Origin: Allomuricauda sp. CAU 1633
GTDB taxonomy: Bacteria; Bacteroidota; Bacteroidia; Flavobacteriales; Flavobacteriaceae
Assembly (NCBI RefSeq): GCF_017313225.1
Contig: NZ_JAFLNE010000003.1
Coordinates: forward strand, 526,692-590,691
DNA length: 64,000 bases
Reading direction: 5' to 3'
Part shown: positions 45,189 through 54,271 of the stretch, one piece after another
Numbering within the stretch: the first letter of the stretch is position 1
How the letters are laid out: each line of letters opens with the position of its first letter
Made by a program: the position numbers and the translations under genes
The notes under the pieces: model-generated
Databases searched by the model: none
Told to the model about the DNA's origin: nothing
Seen by the model: only the letters and a program-made list of their open reading frames with translations

Positions 45189-48100
45189 TTAGAATTGAAC
45201 TTGAAGGTTAATTCCTAAATTTTTAACCGTTGGTAACACCCCATTTTGGGAACCTTGCAAGTTACCAGAGCTTAACCCTGCCTCAGGATCTGCATAGGGC
45301 AGGTTCTTGTGAATGATCCACAGGTTGGATCCCACCAATCCCAATCTAAGCGATTGTATGCTCAACTTTTCCATAAAGCCCATTTTTGGAAAGTTGTAAT
45401 TCAAGGCAACTTCCCTAAGCTTCACATAAGATGCATCATATACAAAATAGGCCCTTGGAGCCAAAATACTACCTGTTGCATTTCGATAGTTGTCCATGGC
45501 GGTCCTAACGGTGTTTGGTGAACCATCCGGTGCAACACCATCTAAAATGATACCTCCACCATTTGCCAAGGAGTTACGTTTGGGATTGCCCAAGTCGTTA
45601 AGCCCAACCGACCACTTGTAAAGACCTGATCTATTTCCTGTGTTGATATCATTGGAATACACATCTCCCCCACTTTGGATATCGATCAAGAAGCTAAGGT
45701 TAAAGTTTTTGTACCGAAGCGAATTGGTAATCCCTGCCGTCCAATCCGGTGTTACGTTTCCAATTACGTTATTGGAAGTGGTTGTCCGTTCAAAGGCCCC
45801 TGTATCTTGATTGATAAGACGCTTCCCATCAACATAAATAAAATCTGTCCCTTGAATGGTTCCATAAGGCTCTCCTACGGTTGCATTGATGGTGACACCA
45901 TTTACGGAGCCCAGTTGTAAATTGGTTCCTCCATCAAAAAGCGACAACACCTTGCTCTGGTTCTTTGCCCAGTTCACGTTGACATTCCATTGAAAATCAC
46001 CTTCGGGAATAATAGATCCATTTAGGGCCACTTCTATCCCTTTGTTCTCGATTTCACCGGCATTTACAAACTTGGAAGAATATCCTGTTGCAGTAGAGAT
46101 GGCCACCGGAATAATCTGGTCTTTGGAGTTGGTTTTGTACAAGGAAAGATCCATTCCCAATCGGTTGTTCAAAAAGCGCATCTCCAAACCAGCTTCAACA
46201 CTTACGGTTTTCTCTGGCAACAAATTTTGATTGTTCTTGGTATCGTTGGTACCATATAATGGAACTGGCCCAAAAGGAGTGGGTTTGTCCAACACATCCA
46301 CCAAACTGTTGGCTGGCGCCGAACTACCTACCTCTGCATAGTTCAACCGGAATTTTCCAAAGCTCAACCAACTGTTGTCCACAAGATTGGAAAACACAAA
46401 ACTGGAAGAAACGGATGGATAAAAATAGGTGCTGTTTTCTGCAGGCAATGTCGAGGAATGATCAAACCTTCCTGTCACATCCAAATAGATAAAATTATCA
46501 TACCCAAAAGATGCCAGTCCATAAAAACCATCCACACCTACTTTTTCAACAGATTCTATTGGAGCAGCCGGTTGGCTCAAGGAATTTGAAAGTGAAAACA
46601 AATCCTTCAATACCAATCCACCGTTGGTCTCGGCAGAAATGGAACTTTGGTGCGTTCTACGAATATTGGTTCCCAAAACCCCGCTGATGTTCAACTTTTC
46701 GGTGATGTACTTGTTGAAGTTCAACATCAAATCATAGTTTTCTTCACTATAATTGATATTCCTTCGGTAGTATCTTCCCACAGCTCCGGCGGTACCTTTG
46801 TTGTTCCGCTCTTCCTGTTCAAAAGAATAGGTATCCAGAGAAACCCTACCTTCAATGTTCAACCAATCCGTGAATTTATATTTTGCGGAAACATTTCCAA
46901 ATATCCTGCTTCTGGAATCATTCTGATAGTTTTCATATACTACCCAATACGGGTTGTCTATGGTACCTCCCATAAAAGGATCCACATTGAGTCCGGTGTT
47001 GAAGTAGGCTTCTTTAAGCTCTTGCACACCTACGTTCATGGCCCAATATTTACGCATGGAGGAAATGACGTTCTGGGCATTGGAACCGGTTTCGTTCCCC
47101 GTTCTGTTCCTACCCAGTGCATCGGTCAGGATATAGTTGGCACTACCCGATACGGATAATTTATCACTGACATCAAAGGCGGCATTGACCGAAATGTTGT
47201 CCCTGGTCAGGTTGCTATTGGGCATAATGCCGTCCTGCTCAAACCGGGTATAGGCAATCCTATAATTGGCCTTATCGCTACCCCCTGCCACTGCCACACT
47301 ATTGGAAATGGTAACAGGAGTTTCAAAGAATGAAATCAATTTGTCTTTTGGTGCTTCCCATGGAGTAGGCTGCAAATACGTTGGTGAACCTTCATAAAAA
47401 GAATCCCACTGGTATACCATTAGGTTGGAGTCAAAAGGAGCTCCATAAGACCCATAAGCCGTGGCAGGAGTAACCAAATCAATTTCTCCGTCCCCGTTGG
47501 CATCGGAGTCAACAAAAAAGCTATCGCCATTGCTTCCATAGACCGCTCCATAACCCGTACCATATTCATACTGAAATTCTGGCCATGTAGACTTGTCTAT
47601 CCAACCAGCAGTGATACTGGAACTTACGGTCACTGTTGGTTTTTTCTTTGCACCTGAACCAGATTTTGTGGTGATGATCACCGCACCATTGGTAGCTCTT
47701 GAGCCATAAAGTGCAGTTGCAGCGGCACCTTTTAATACGTTGATGGATTCGATATCGTTGGGGTTAATGTCCGAAGCCATATTACCATAGTCAAAACCAC
47801 CTGACCCACTTTGTTGGGCGTCTGTGTTAAAGTTTGAGTTACTTACCGGCACTCCATCCACAACAAAAAGGGCCTGGTTGTTTCCCGTTAAGGATGTACT
47901 ACCTCTGATCACTACGTTACTGGATCCGCCAAGGTTGGTGTTGTTCTTGATCTGCACCCCTGCTATCTTACCAGATAGGGCATCAACCACGTTATCGGTT
48001 GGGGTTCTGTTGACCTCTTCGCCATCCACTTCTTGTGTGGCATATCCCAAGGATTTTTTCTCACGCGAAATCCCTAGGGCGGTAACCACAACCTCGTTGA

Positions 48101-48755
48101 GTTGTTGTGAATTTTCCTCAAGGGTAATATTCACTGTAGTTTGATTGGAAACAGGCACTTCCAAGGTCATAAAACCAATGTAGGAAACCACCAAAATGGC
48201 ATCTCCGGGCGCTTCAATGGTAAAATTTCCATCAAAATCTGTTTGGGTGCCGTTCATGGTCCCTTTTTCCACAACGTTGGCTCCCGGTAAGGGCTGCCCT
48301 TGAATATCCACTACCGTTCCCGTAACCAATTGTTGTGTTGGCCCAAGCAATTCAAGACGGTCATGCATGGCCTGTGGGTCTGCCAAAACTCCACCTCCCG
48401 GGCTCTTTAACAGGATAACCTGCCGCCCTTTTATCTTATAGGTAATGTCTGTACCCCTGAAAAGAAGGTCAAGAACTTCTGAGATTTTTTTCTTTTCAAG
48501 TTTTAAGGTCACTTTTCTTTCGAGGTGAATCTGTTTCCCCTCAAAAAGAAATCTGTATTCGGAAATTGCCTCAATTTGTTCAAAAGCTCGTTCAACACTT
48601 ACTTTTTCCAAATCCAAGGTCAATAAATCTTCTGCTGAGTTAGGGTTAGCTTGTAACTGAAAAAACGAAACAAATAAAATTGCGATAAGTTTCATTTTTA
48701 AGTCAATTTTTGGTAACCTCCAGAATGATAAACTTCTGGTTGTAGTTTTTTTCAT
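45189..48755 (-). CDS. SusC/RagA TonB-linked outer membrane transporter with STN domain, locus 2
   Basis: A 1188-residue transporter organised like the one in locus 1: STN domain (about 50-115), carboxypeptidase-regulatory-like domain (about 142-222, TGTVVDIQGQPLPGANVVEK), plug (about 240-370, with INVLKGAAATALYGSRATNG) and a barrel ending in LGINLQVQF. The STN domain again implies signalling to the FecR protein encoded just upstream. The first codons overlap a plus-strand TAnnTTTG element, as in locus 1. Confidence 0.95.
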   Translation of the reverse strand: MKKTTTRSLSFWRLPKIDLKMKLIAILFVSFFQLQANPNSAEDLLTLDLEKVSVERAFEQIEAISEYRFLFEGKQIHLERKVTLKLEKKKISEVLDLLFRGTDITYKIKGRQVILLKSPGGGVLADPQAMHDRLELLGPTQQLVTGTVVDIQGQPLPGANVVEKGTMNGTQTDFDGNFTIEAPGDAILVVSYIGFMTLEVPVSNQTTVNITLEENSQQLNEVVVTALGISREKKSLGYATQEVDGEEVNRTPTDNVVDALSGKIAGVQIKNNTNLGGSSNVVIRGSTSLTGNNQALFVVDGVPVSNSNFNTDAQQSGSGGFDYGNMASDINPNDIESINVLKGAAATALYGSRATNGAVIITTKSGSGAKKKPTVTVSSSITAGWIDKSTWPEFQYEYGTGYGAVYGSNGDSFFVDSDANGDGEIDLVTPATAYGSYGAPFDSNLMVYQWDSFYEGSPTYLQPTPWEAPKDKLISFFETPVTISNSVAVAGGSDKANYRIAYTRFEQDGIMPNSNLTRDNISVNAAFDVSDKLSVSGSANYILTDALGRNRTGNETGSNAQNVISSMRKYWAMNVGVQELKEAYFNTGLNVDPFMGGTIDNPYWVVYENYQNDSRSRIFGNVSAKYKFTDWLNIEGRVSLDTYSFEQEERNNKGTAGAVGRYYRRNINYSEENYDLMLNFNKYITEKLNISGVLGTNIRRTHQSSISAETNGGLVLKDLFSLSNSLSQPAAPIESVEKVGVDGFYGLASFGYDNFIYLDVTGRFDHSSTLPAENSTYFYPSVSSSFVFSNLVDNSWLSFGKFRLNYAEVGSSAPANSLVDVLDKPTPFGPVPLYGTNDTKNNQNLLPEKTVSVEAGLEMRFLNNRLGMDLSLYKTNSKDQIIPVAISTATGYSSKFVNAGEIENKGIEVALNGSIIPEGDFQWNVNVNWAKNQSKVLSLFDGGTNLQLGSVNGVTINATVGEPYGTIQGTDFIYVDGKRLINQDTGAFERTTTSNNVIGNVTPDWTAGITNSLRYKNFNLSFLIDIQSGGDVYSNDINTGNRSGLYKWSVGLNDLGNPKRNSLANGGGIILDGVAPDGSPNTVRTAMDNYRNATGSILAPRAYFVYDASYVKLREVALNYNFPKMGFMEKLSIQSLRLGLVGSNLWIIHKNLPYADPEAGLSSGNLQGSQNGVLPTVKNLGINLQVQF

Positions 48756-48766
48756 AATTTTGAGTT

Positions 48767-48847
48767 GATTTAAATCGTTGTCCTTACAATGTTTAATTCA
48801 CAATTCATAACTATCGGGGGATGTTGCCGCATTTCCCGATTTTTTTT
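48767..48847 (+). ncRNA. Candidate cis-antisense RNA over the susC leader (DonS-like), locus 2
   Basis: TAATTTTG at 48755-48762 is a full -7 match on the plus strand and begins at the first base of the susC start codon, the same relative position as in locus 1. An intrinsic terminator follows: ATCGGG at 48813-48818, CCCGAT at 48835-48840, then T to 48847. The loops of the two terminators are alike (minus-strand reading CGGCAA here, CTGCAA in locus 1). The predicted RNA is about 81 nt and antisense to the susC leader. Confidence 0.5.
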
Positions 48848-48879
48848 ATGAATCTTTTTTACTGGAAAGAGGGTTTATT

Positions 48880-50043
48880 TCATTGGCTTTCGGTTTTGGT
48901 TAATATGCGTATGTTTTGGTTGGTTATTTCATAATCAAGTGGGTGAATTTCCCCTATGGCCTTGAGCACATCTTCTATACTCTCTATTTTGGCATTGAAC
49001 GTTGCGGTCAACACCTTTTCGTCAAGAGCTGTGTTGGTGTTCTCAATGGTAACATTGTACTTTCGTTCCAATATCTTGGCCATGTTCTGAAAGGTTGAAT
49101 TCCTAAAAATGAGCTCTCCTTTGATCCAACCTATGTAAAGTTCCGTGTCCACTTCCTCCATTTTGGTGGAACGTTCTTTTTTGTTCCATGACCCCATTGT
49201 TCCGGGGGTGAGCACCAAGTTGTCCTGTGGCTGCAATGTATTGGTCATGCTTACCGAGCCTTCTACCAAAACCGTGGTTATCTCCGCATCATCTTTGTAG
49301 GAAGACAGGTTAAACTCCGTTCCCAGCACTTGCACTGCTACATCGTCCGCATTCACAACAAATGGATGGTCCTTATCCTTGGCTACTTTAAAATAGGCCT
49401 CTCCTTCAATGAAGACCTCTCTTTTTTGTCCGTGTATAAACTTTACGGGATACTTTAGTGTGGTACCTGAATTCAAGTGTACCAATGTTCCATCCGAAAG
49501 TTCAACATCGAACATTTTCCCATTTGGAACTTCAAGTTCATTGTACACAAGTTCATCCATATCTGAATCTGAACGATACCGGAGTGTGTTGCCCTGCTGT
49601 TCTGCAATGACCTCACCTGAATTGGAAAGAATTGATCGGCTATCGGTTTGATCGATCATCTTAACCCCGTTCTTTTCCATGATCAGGATTATGGATCCAT
49701 CAGAAATTTCAGATTGGGACTCCAACGTTTTTCCAGTTTGGAAAAAATAGGTAAGTGCAAAAATCCCAATAAATATGGCAGCATACTTTACAATAGATTT
49801 CCACAAGGGAACAACATTCCGTTCAACTTCTTCATCTTCAAGTTTCTCCTTGAGCTCTTTTAATTCCTTATCGGTATCGAGCTCTGACATAAAGTCCAAT
49901 GCTTCTTCGACCAAACCATCATGAAACAAGGTTTTGATGATGTCCCTTTCTTCCTCCGACACATCCTTCAAATCATGCAAATCCAGCTTACCGGACGCTT
50001 TCATTGATTCCAGAACTCTCTTCAATCTTTCTTCTTTGGACAT
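48880..50043 (-). CDS. FecR family anti-sigma factor, locus 2
   Basis: A protein of about 387 residues with an acidic cytoplasmic part (LKDVSEEERDIIKTLFHDGL), one membrane helix (YAAIFIGIFALTYFF), the FecR domain (LEVPNGKMFDVELSDGTLVH) and a C-terminal DUF4974 domain (NSTFQNMAKILERKYN). It is predicted to hold the ECF sigma factor encoded at 52247-52789. The ATG at 50043 gives the usual N-terminus and leaves the upstream hairpin in the leader; the longer frame at 50106 would run almost into it. Confidence 0.9.
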   Translation of the reverse strand: MSKEERLKRVLESMKASGKLDLHDLKDVSEEERDIIKTLFHDGLVEEALDFMSELDTDKELKELKEKLEDEEVERNVVPLWKSIVKYAAIFIGIFALTYFFQTGKTLESQSEISDGSIILIMEKNGVKMIDQTDSRSILSNSGEVIAEQQGNTLRYRSDSDMDELVYNELEVPNGKMFDVELSDGTLVHLNSGTTLKYPVKFIHGQKREVFIEGEAYFKVAKDKDHPFVVNADDVAVQVLGTEFNLSSYKDDAEITTVLVEGSVSMTNTLQPQDNLVLTPGTMGSWNKKERSTKMEEVDTELYIGWIKGELIFRNSTFQNMAKILERKYNVTIENTNTALDEKVLTATFNAKIESIEDVLKAIGEIHPLDYEITNQNIRILTKTESQ

Positions 50044-50111
50044 ATTTGAATCGTTGTTACATAATAATGTTGTGGCTTTTGCCAAACAGGGTGACAAAAA
50101 TTTCAACTTTT

Positions 50112-50143
50112 TGCCATTTGCACTTTATGAGGTGCAAATGGCA
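50112..50143. other. Perfect 12-bp hairpin between amidohydrolase and fecR
   Basis: TGCCATTTGCAC at 50112-50123 and GTGCAAATGGCA at 50132-50143 pair perfectly, with an 8-base loop. No T-run follows on either strand. It lies in the gap between the amidohydrolase stop and the fecR start on the same strand, and may be a processing site or an operator. Confidence 0.55.
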
Positions 50144-50190
50144 TATAAGTCTAGATGGGGCAACTTCCTGATACAGGGTACTTTTGAAGG

Positions 50191-51774
50191 CTATTTTCCT
50201 TCTCTTTCTTTCTTTTGTTTGTTCACCATTTCCTCAACATCCTTGAGCAATTGTTTGGCATCGTAAACGATACCGTCTTTGATGGTATACTCAATACCTC
50301 CCACTCGTTCCACTTTGGCAGTTTCATCATTCAAACGAACGGCTCCTGTTGCATAAAGCACTTTTAGGTTTTGCAATGGATTTTCATCAACAATGATCAT
50401 ATCAGCCAATAAACCTTCACGAATTACACCATACTCAATAGGTTTTTTAAGGGGTTTGAAGATTTCTTCGGCACCGTGCATAGTAGCAGACCGAATTACC
50501 TCAAGCGGATGGAAACCTGCTTCCTGTAGCATCTCAAGTTCCAAAATAGTACCGAAACCATACAATTGATATATAAATCCAGAATCTGATCCTACGGTGA
50601 CTTTACCTCCCATATTCTTGTATTGGTTCAAGAATTCCATCCATACTTGATAATACTTTTTCCATGCCACCTCATCCTCTGTAGTCCAATCGAACCAATA
50701 AGCGCCATGGCTTGTACGGCTGGGTGAAAAGAAATCCATCAAAGAAGGTAAAGTGTACTTCTCGTGCCAGTCTGCATTTCTGGCCCTCATTACATCCCTT
50801 CCTGCGGAATAGATGGTCATGGTAGGGTTGATGTAAAAATCCAACTCCATAAACTCATCCAATAGGGCATTCCATTTTTCGCCATTGGGCTTTACTAGGT
50901 TCCATTGGCGTGCCACTTGCCCAAATCGGTGTTGTTCATCTCCATAATTAATGTCCACAGGCCATGGTTGTACATCATGGTTCTCATACATGGATTCAAA
51001 CAATCCATAGAAGTGGGTCATGCTAGTCAATCCAATTCTTGCCGCGTCTATGGCGTTCATCTGGGCCACTCCACTTTGACCAAGGTGGGCGGTACTGCCC
51101 ATCCCCAATGAATTGGCTTCATCCAATACCGCTTTCATGATTTCTGGGCGATGTGAACCCAATTTTAGCCCGTCCACACCCTTTTTCTTGGCATAGCGCA
51201 CCCATTCCCGGGCATCTTCTGGGGTAAGGATTTTTTTTCCATCCCATTCCTTTCCAGTTCCAATACGGTGAAATGAAACCATTCTAGGGGCCACAATCTC
51301 ATTCTTAGCACTTCTTTCGCGCTCTTTAAGGGACCATTCCAAATCTCCGAAAGGCACTCCTCTTACCGTAGTGATTCCATTGGCCATCCACAATTTGTAC
51401 ACATACTCTGCTTCAGGAGCCTTAGGTTTACCTCCCGTATGCACGTGAAGGTCAATAATCCCTGGCATAACATATTTTCCTGTGGCATCAATTTCTTTGG
51501 TATTGCCTGCTCCAATTTTAGGTCGTTTTGATTCATCTATAGGCACTTTTGGGGCACCTACCCTGGCGACATCCACAATTTTGTTGTTTTCTATTACAAT
51601 GTCAACAGGTCCGGCCGCTGGCCCCCCGGTTCCATCTATTAATGTGGCCCCTCTAATAATTAGCCTGTTAAACGGGCCTTCGCCCTCTCCTGTTTTACGA
51701 TCGGGTGCCCCAATCGTTTGGGCTGCCACCAACATGGGTAGCATCAATAATGTGGTAAGTAAAAAACGCTTCAT
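50191..51774 (-). CDS. Exported amidohydrolase family enzyme (second of two paralogues)
   Basis: A 527-residue exported hydrolase (signal peptide about 1-18, ending VAAQ). Motifs mirror those of the paralogue at 40356-41954: LIIRGATLIDGTGG, GIIDLHVHTGGK (HxH), STAHLGQSG, MTHFYGLF and VTVGSDSGFIYQLYG. Note that the second catalytic aspartate region reads GSDSG instead of GTDAG. The protein ends in a lysine-rich tail. It is the first gene of the second SusC locus on the minus strand, divergent from the ECF sigma gene. Confidence 0.88.
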   Translation of the reverse strand: MKRFLLTTLLMLPMLVAAQTIGAPDRKTGEGEGPFNRLIIRGATLIDGTGGPAAGPVDIVIENNKIVDVARVGAPKVPIDESKRPKIGAGNTKEIDATGKYVMPGIIDLHVHTGGKPKAPEAEYVYKLWMANGITTVRGVPFGDLEWSLKERERSAKNEIVAPRMVSFHRIGTGKEWDGKKILTPEDAREWVRYAKKKGVDGLKLGSHRPEIMKAVLDEANSLGMGSTAHLGQSGVAQMNAIDAARIGLTSMTHFYGLFESMYENHDVQPWPVDINYGDEQHRFGQVARQWNLVKPNGEKWNALLDEFMELDFYINPTMTIYSAGRDVMRARNADWHEKYTLPSLMDFFSPSRTSHGAYWFDWTTEDEVAWKKYYQVWMEFLNQYKNMGGKVTVGSDSGFIYQLYGFGTILELEMLQEAGFHPLEVIRSATMHGAEEIFKPLKKPIEYGVIREGLLADMIIVDENPLQNLKVLYATGAVRLNDETAKVERVGGIEYTIKDGIVYDAKQLLKDVEEMVNKQKKEREGK

Positions 51775-52246
51775 AAAAAAAGTTTTAAAAATGATGATTA
51801 AAAAAGATACTAGATTTTTAGTTGGTTAAAATGTTGGAGAAGGCCACAACAACATCTGGATTTTCTCCCATGAAATTTTTTAAAACTTAACCTATAATAA
51901 AGGACATTTCTGGAACCCTTCTATTTCAACAGACTCCCCTTACCTTTCTACTTCCGCTATCCGTAACTTTTAGCTGCGTATTTGGTGTTATGCGAAGTTT
52001 TATCTTTTTTAAAACTGCATAAAAAGTAGTATAGAAAGTATTTGTAAGAAGTTTCCATCATTAAAGGAGTGGCTTTGAAATTTATCACATTTACATAGAA
52101 TTAAGTTTTCAATTATATGTTGTGAAAATTTTTAATAAGGGTGACAAAGGGTGGTTTTTTTTTTGAAATAATAATTTTTTATCTTAATCCACCAAACACT
52201 TAACATTTTCTTGATATTATGATAAATTTAAGTGTTCGAATATGAT
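51775..52246. other. 472-bp divergent intergenic region (amidohydrolase / ECF sigma)
   Basis: No gene is seen. The region is AT-rich and should contain two divergent promoters. No sequence matches TAnnTTTG convincingly, and no strong hairpin or repeat was found by eye. A sigma-factor-specific promoter is possible but cannot be defined from one copy. Confidence 0.4.
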
Positions 52247-52789
52247 ATGAAGAAAGTGTCCCCCGCCAGAATAGACAGTTTTGACACCCTTTTTAAGGAG
52301 CATTATGAGCTGTTGTGTCTAGTGTCCTTTGCCATCGTAAAAGATAAGGCCAAGGCCAAGGATGTTGTTCAAGATTTTTTTATCTCCTATTGGCAAAAAC
52401 ACAATTCACTTTCCTTAAAAGTTTCCTTTAAGGCGTACGCAATCAAGGCTGTTAAAAATCTCAGTCTGCTTGCCATCAAAAAGGAAGTCAAGGAAAAGTC
52501 CATGATCAAGGACATTCCTATTCCTGAATTTGAGGTACAGAAGCTTTTGGACAAAGAAAAAACACAAAAGAAAATATTCGATATTCTAAATGAATTGCCC
52601 GCCAAACGCAGGGAAATTTTCATCTCCTCCGTCTTGGAAGGTCATACCTATAGCGAAATAGCCCATGCCAGCGGGGTATCCATAAATACGGTAAAAACAC
52701 AGATTAAAAGGTCCTATGCTTTTTTAAGATCGCATCTCAAAGAGGATTTGTTTACTTTTTTAGGTTTCATGCTTCTGATTTTTTCATAA
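52247..52789 (+). CDS. ECF-type RNA polymerase sigma-70 factor, locus 2
   Basis: A sigma factor of about 180 residues: region 2 near 10-75 (FKEHYELLCLVSFAIVKDKA, then DVVQDFFISYWQ), region 4 near 115-165 (ELPAKRREIFISSVLEGHTY and the helix-turn-helix IAHASGVSINTVKTQIKRSY), and a hydrophobic tail (FTFLGFMLLIFS). The ATG at 52247 is chosen over an upstream in-frame GTG at 52232. Unlike in locus 1, the sigma gene is on the opposite strand and separated from fecR by the amidohydrolase, but it is the only ECF gene near the second SusC system. Confidence 0.88.
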   Translation: MKKVSPARIDSFDTLFKEHYELLCLVSFAIVKDKAKAKDVVQDFFISYWQKHNSLSLKVSFKAYAIKAVKNLSLLAIKKEVKEKSMIKDIPIPEFEVQKLLDKEKTQKKIFDILNELPAKRREIFISSVLEGHTYSEIAHASGVSINTVKTQIKRSYAFLRSHLKEDLFTFLGFMLLIFS

Positions 52790-52842
52790 GAGAATTCACC
52801 CTTCCCGGCTCCCTCTCTGAGTAAACGATTACAGTAATTTAA

Positions 52843-53025
52843 ATTGAACATGCCAAAAATCTAGGAGCCAGTGATATCGAGATCCACAATACGGTCCTCA
52901 TCTCGGCAATATTTTGTATGTTTAATCGATACCTAGGCCGACTCACTTACTGATTGTAATTTTTATATCAACAGGGAAAACAACGTGCCGAAGAAGGTTA
53001 TGCCCATTACAACCCAAAAAACTGA
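52843..53025 (+). pseudogene. Remnant of an AhpD-like (carboxymuconolactone decarboxylase family) gene
   Basis: Translation of the plus strand gives HAKNLGASDIEIHNTVLISA then IFCMFNRYLGRLTY, a stop, a second in-frame stop, and then QGKQRAEEGYAHYNPKN and a final stop at 53025. These two blocks match the C-terminal half of AhpD-like peroxidase-related proteins. Both blocks are in the same frame, so the damage is nonsense changes plus loss of the linker and the whole N-terminal part with its CxxC site. The first block begins right after an upstream in-frame stop. Confidence 0.72.
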
Positions 53026-53030
53026 CCAAG

Positions 53031-54173
53031 ATGAAAAAGTGGTTCTATATTGGTGCCGTTGGACTGATACTTTTTGAAGTACTGAAAGTGTATTTCATAA
53101 TGCCCATGCCGGGAAGCCAAGAAATGGAAAGTATTGATTTGGCTTACTTTCTCCATACCTGGCGTTGGACTTTCCGAGTGGGTTTTGTAATCATGATTGT
53201 GATTGGGGCTTATAAGGCTTATACCTCCAAACGTTGGCTGATGCTGACTGTGTTTGTAGCCTGTTTGGCCGTGGGGTTGATGTTCAATTTTAAAATGGCA
53301 GCAGACAAAATGTTCTACCAACCCGGACAATTGACCCTTGCCGATTCCACGTCCAATACCATACCCCTGAACAAACTGGTTTTGGGCATACAAATCAACA
53401 ATGAAGCCCGCGCCTACCCTATACAACTTATTGCATACCACCACCAAGTTATAGACACCCTTGCAGGAAAACCCATTATGGTGACTTACTGCTCCGTATG
53501 CCGTAGTGGACGCATCTTTGAGCCCACCTTAAATGGTACTCCCGAAACGTTCCGGTTGGTGGGAATGGACCATTTTAATGCCATGTTCGAGGACGAAAGT
53601 ACCGGAAGTTGGTGGCGACAGGTCAGTGGAGAAGCCATCACAGGTCCATTAAAGGGCACTAACTTACCCGAGCTTATGAGTGAACAGTCCACCTTGGAAC
53701 AGTGGCTGGAACGCCACCCCAACAGTTTGGTTATGCAGCGTGATTCTACTTTTAATGAAGAATATGACGATTTGGATGACTATGATTTTGGCATTGAACG
53801 AGGCAACCTCACCCGAACAGATACCCTCTCTTGGAAGGAAAAATCTTGGGTTGTGGGAGTTGAAATCGGAAATGACAGTAAAGTAGTTGACTGGAACCAA
53901 CTTAAACAAGAGCGGGTCATAAATCTTGAACTTGGTGGAAAACCAATTCTAGTGGCACTTGCAAAAGACACGCTGAGCTTCTATGCCCTTGAGCGACCTG
54001 ACGCCACAATTTTCGGAATACAAAATGACACCCTTATGGGTAAGCACAAATACACTATATGGGGCGAACCCCTTGAAGATTCCATCCCTCCCTTAAAAAA
54101 GATAAATGCCTATCAGGAATTCTGGCATAGCTGGCGCACATTTCATCCTAACACGGAACAAAACCCGTTTTAA
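53031..54173 (+). CDS. DUF3179 domain-containing membrane protein
   Basis: A 380-residue protein with three to four N-terminal membrane helices (to about residue 90), followed by a DUF3179 domain. The family core is visible in LGIQINNEARAYPIQLIAYH, GKPIMVTYCSVCRSGRIFEP and STGSWWRQVSGEAITGPLKG. The CSVC cysteines and the WWRQ motif are conserved in the family, whose function is unknown. The gene starts 5 bp after the AhpD-like remnant. Confidence 0.88.
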   Translation: MKKWFYIGAVGLILFEVLKVYFIMPMPGSQEMESIDLAYFLHTWRWTFRVGFVIMIVIGAYKAYTSKRWLMLTVFVACLAVGLMFNFKMAADKMFYQPGQLTLADSTSNTIPLNKLVLGIQINNEARAYPIQLIAYHHQVIDTLAGKPIMVTYCSVCRSGRIFEPTLNGTPETFRLVGMDHFNAMFEDESTGSWWRQVSGEAITGPLKGTNLPELMSEQSTLEQWLERHPNSLVMQRDSTFNEEYDDLDDYDFGIERGNLTRTDTLSWKEKSWVVGVEIGNDSKVVDWNQLKQERVINLELGGKPILVALAKDTLSFYALERPDATIFGIQNDTLMGKHKYTIWGEPLEDSIPPLKKINAYQEFWHSWRTFHPNTEQNPF

Positions 54174-54214
54174 AAGCTTCATCCAAGGAATCCCAAAAGT
54201 TGTACCCAAATAAA

Positions 54215-54239
54215 AAAGCCTCTCAAGTTGAGAGGCTTT
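54215..54239 (-). terminator. Intrinsic terminator of the disrupted tRNA gene (works on both strands)
   Basis: AAAGCCTCTC at 54215-54224 and GAGAGGCTTT at 54230-54239 form a perfect stem with a 5-base loop. On the minus strand it is followed by T residues (54217-54212), so it served the tRNA transcript. It also lies about 40 bp after the stop of the DUF3179 gene and may terminate that one too. Confidence 0.85.
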
Positions 54240-54249
54240 GTGCTTTCAG

Positions 54250-54271
54250 TGCGGGTGAAGGGAGTCGAACC
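54250..54271 (-). other. 3' remnant of a tRNA gene, chromosomal attachment site
   Basis: On the minus strand the sequence TTCGACTCCCTTCACCCGCA is the T-loop, the 3' side of the T-stem, the acceptor strand CACCCGC and the discriminator A of a tRNA. The sequence before it does not fold into D- and anticodon arms, and the 5' side of the T-stem (TAAGG opposite CCCTT) no longer matches. The tRNA was therefore cut near its T-arm by insertion. The 5' half should lie at the far end of the element. The tRNA identity cannot be deduced from the fragment. Confidence 0.75.
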
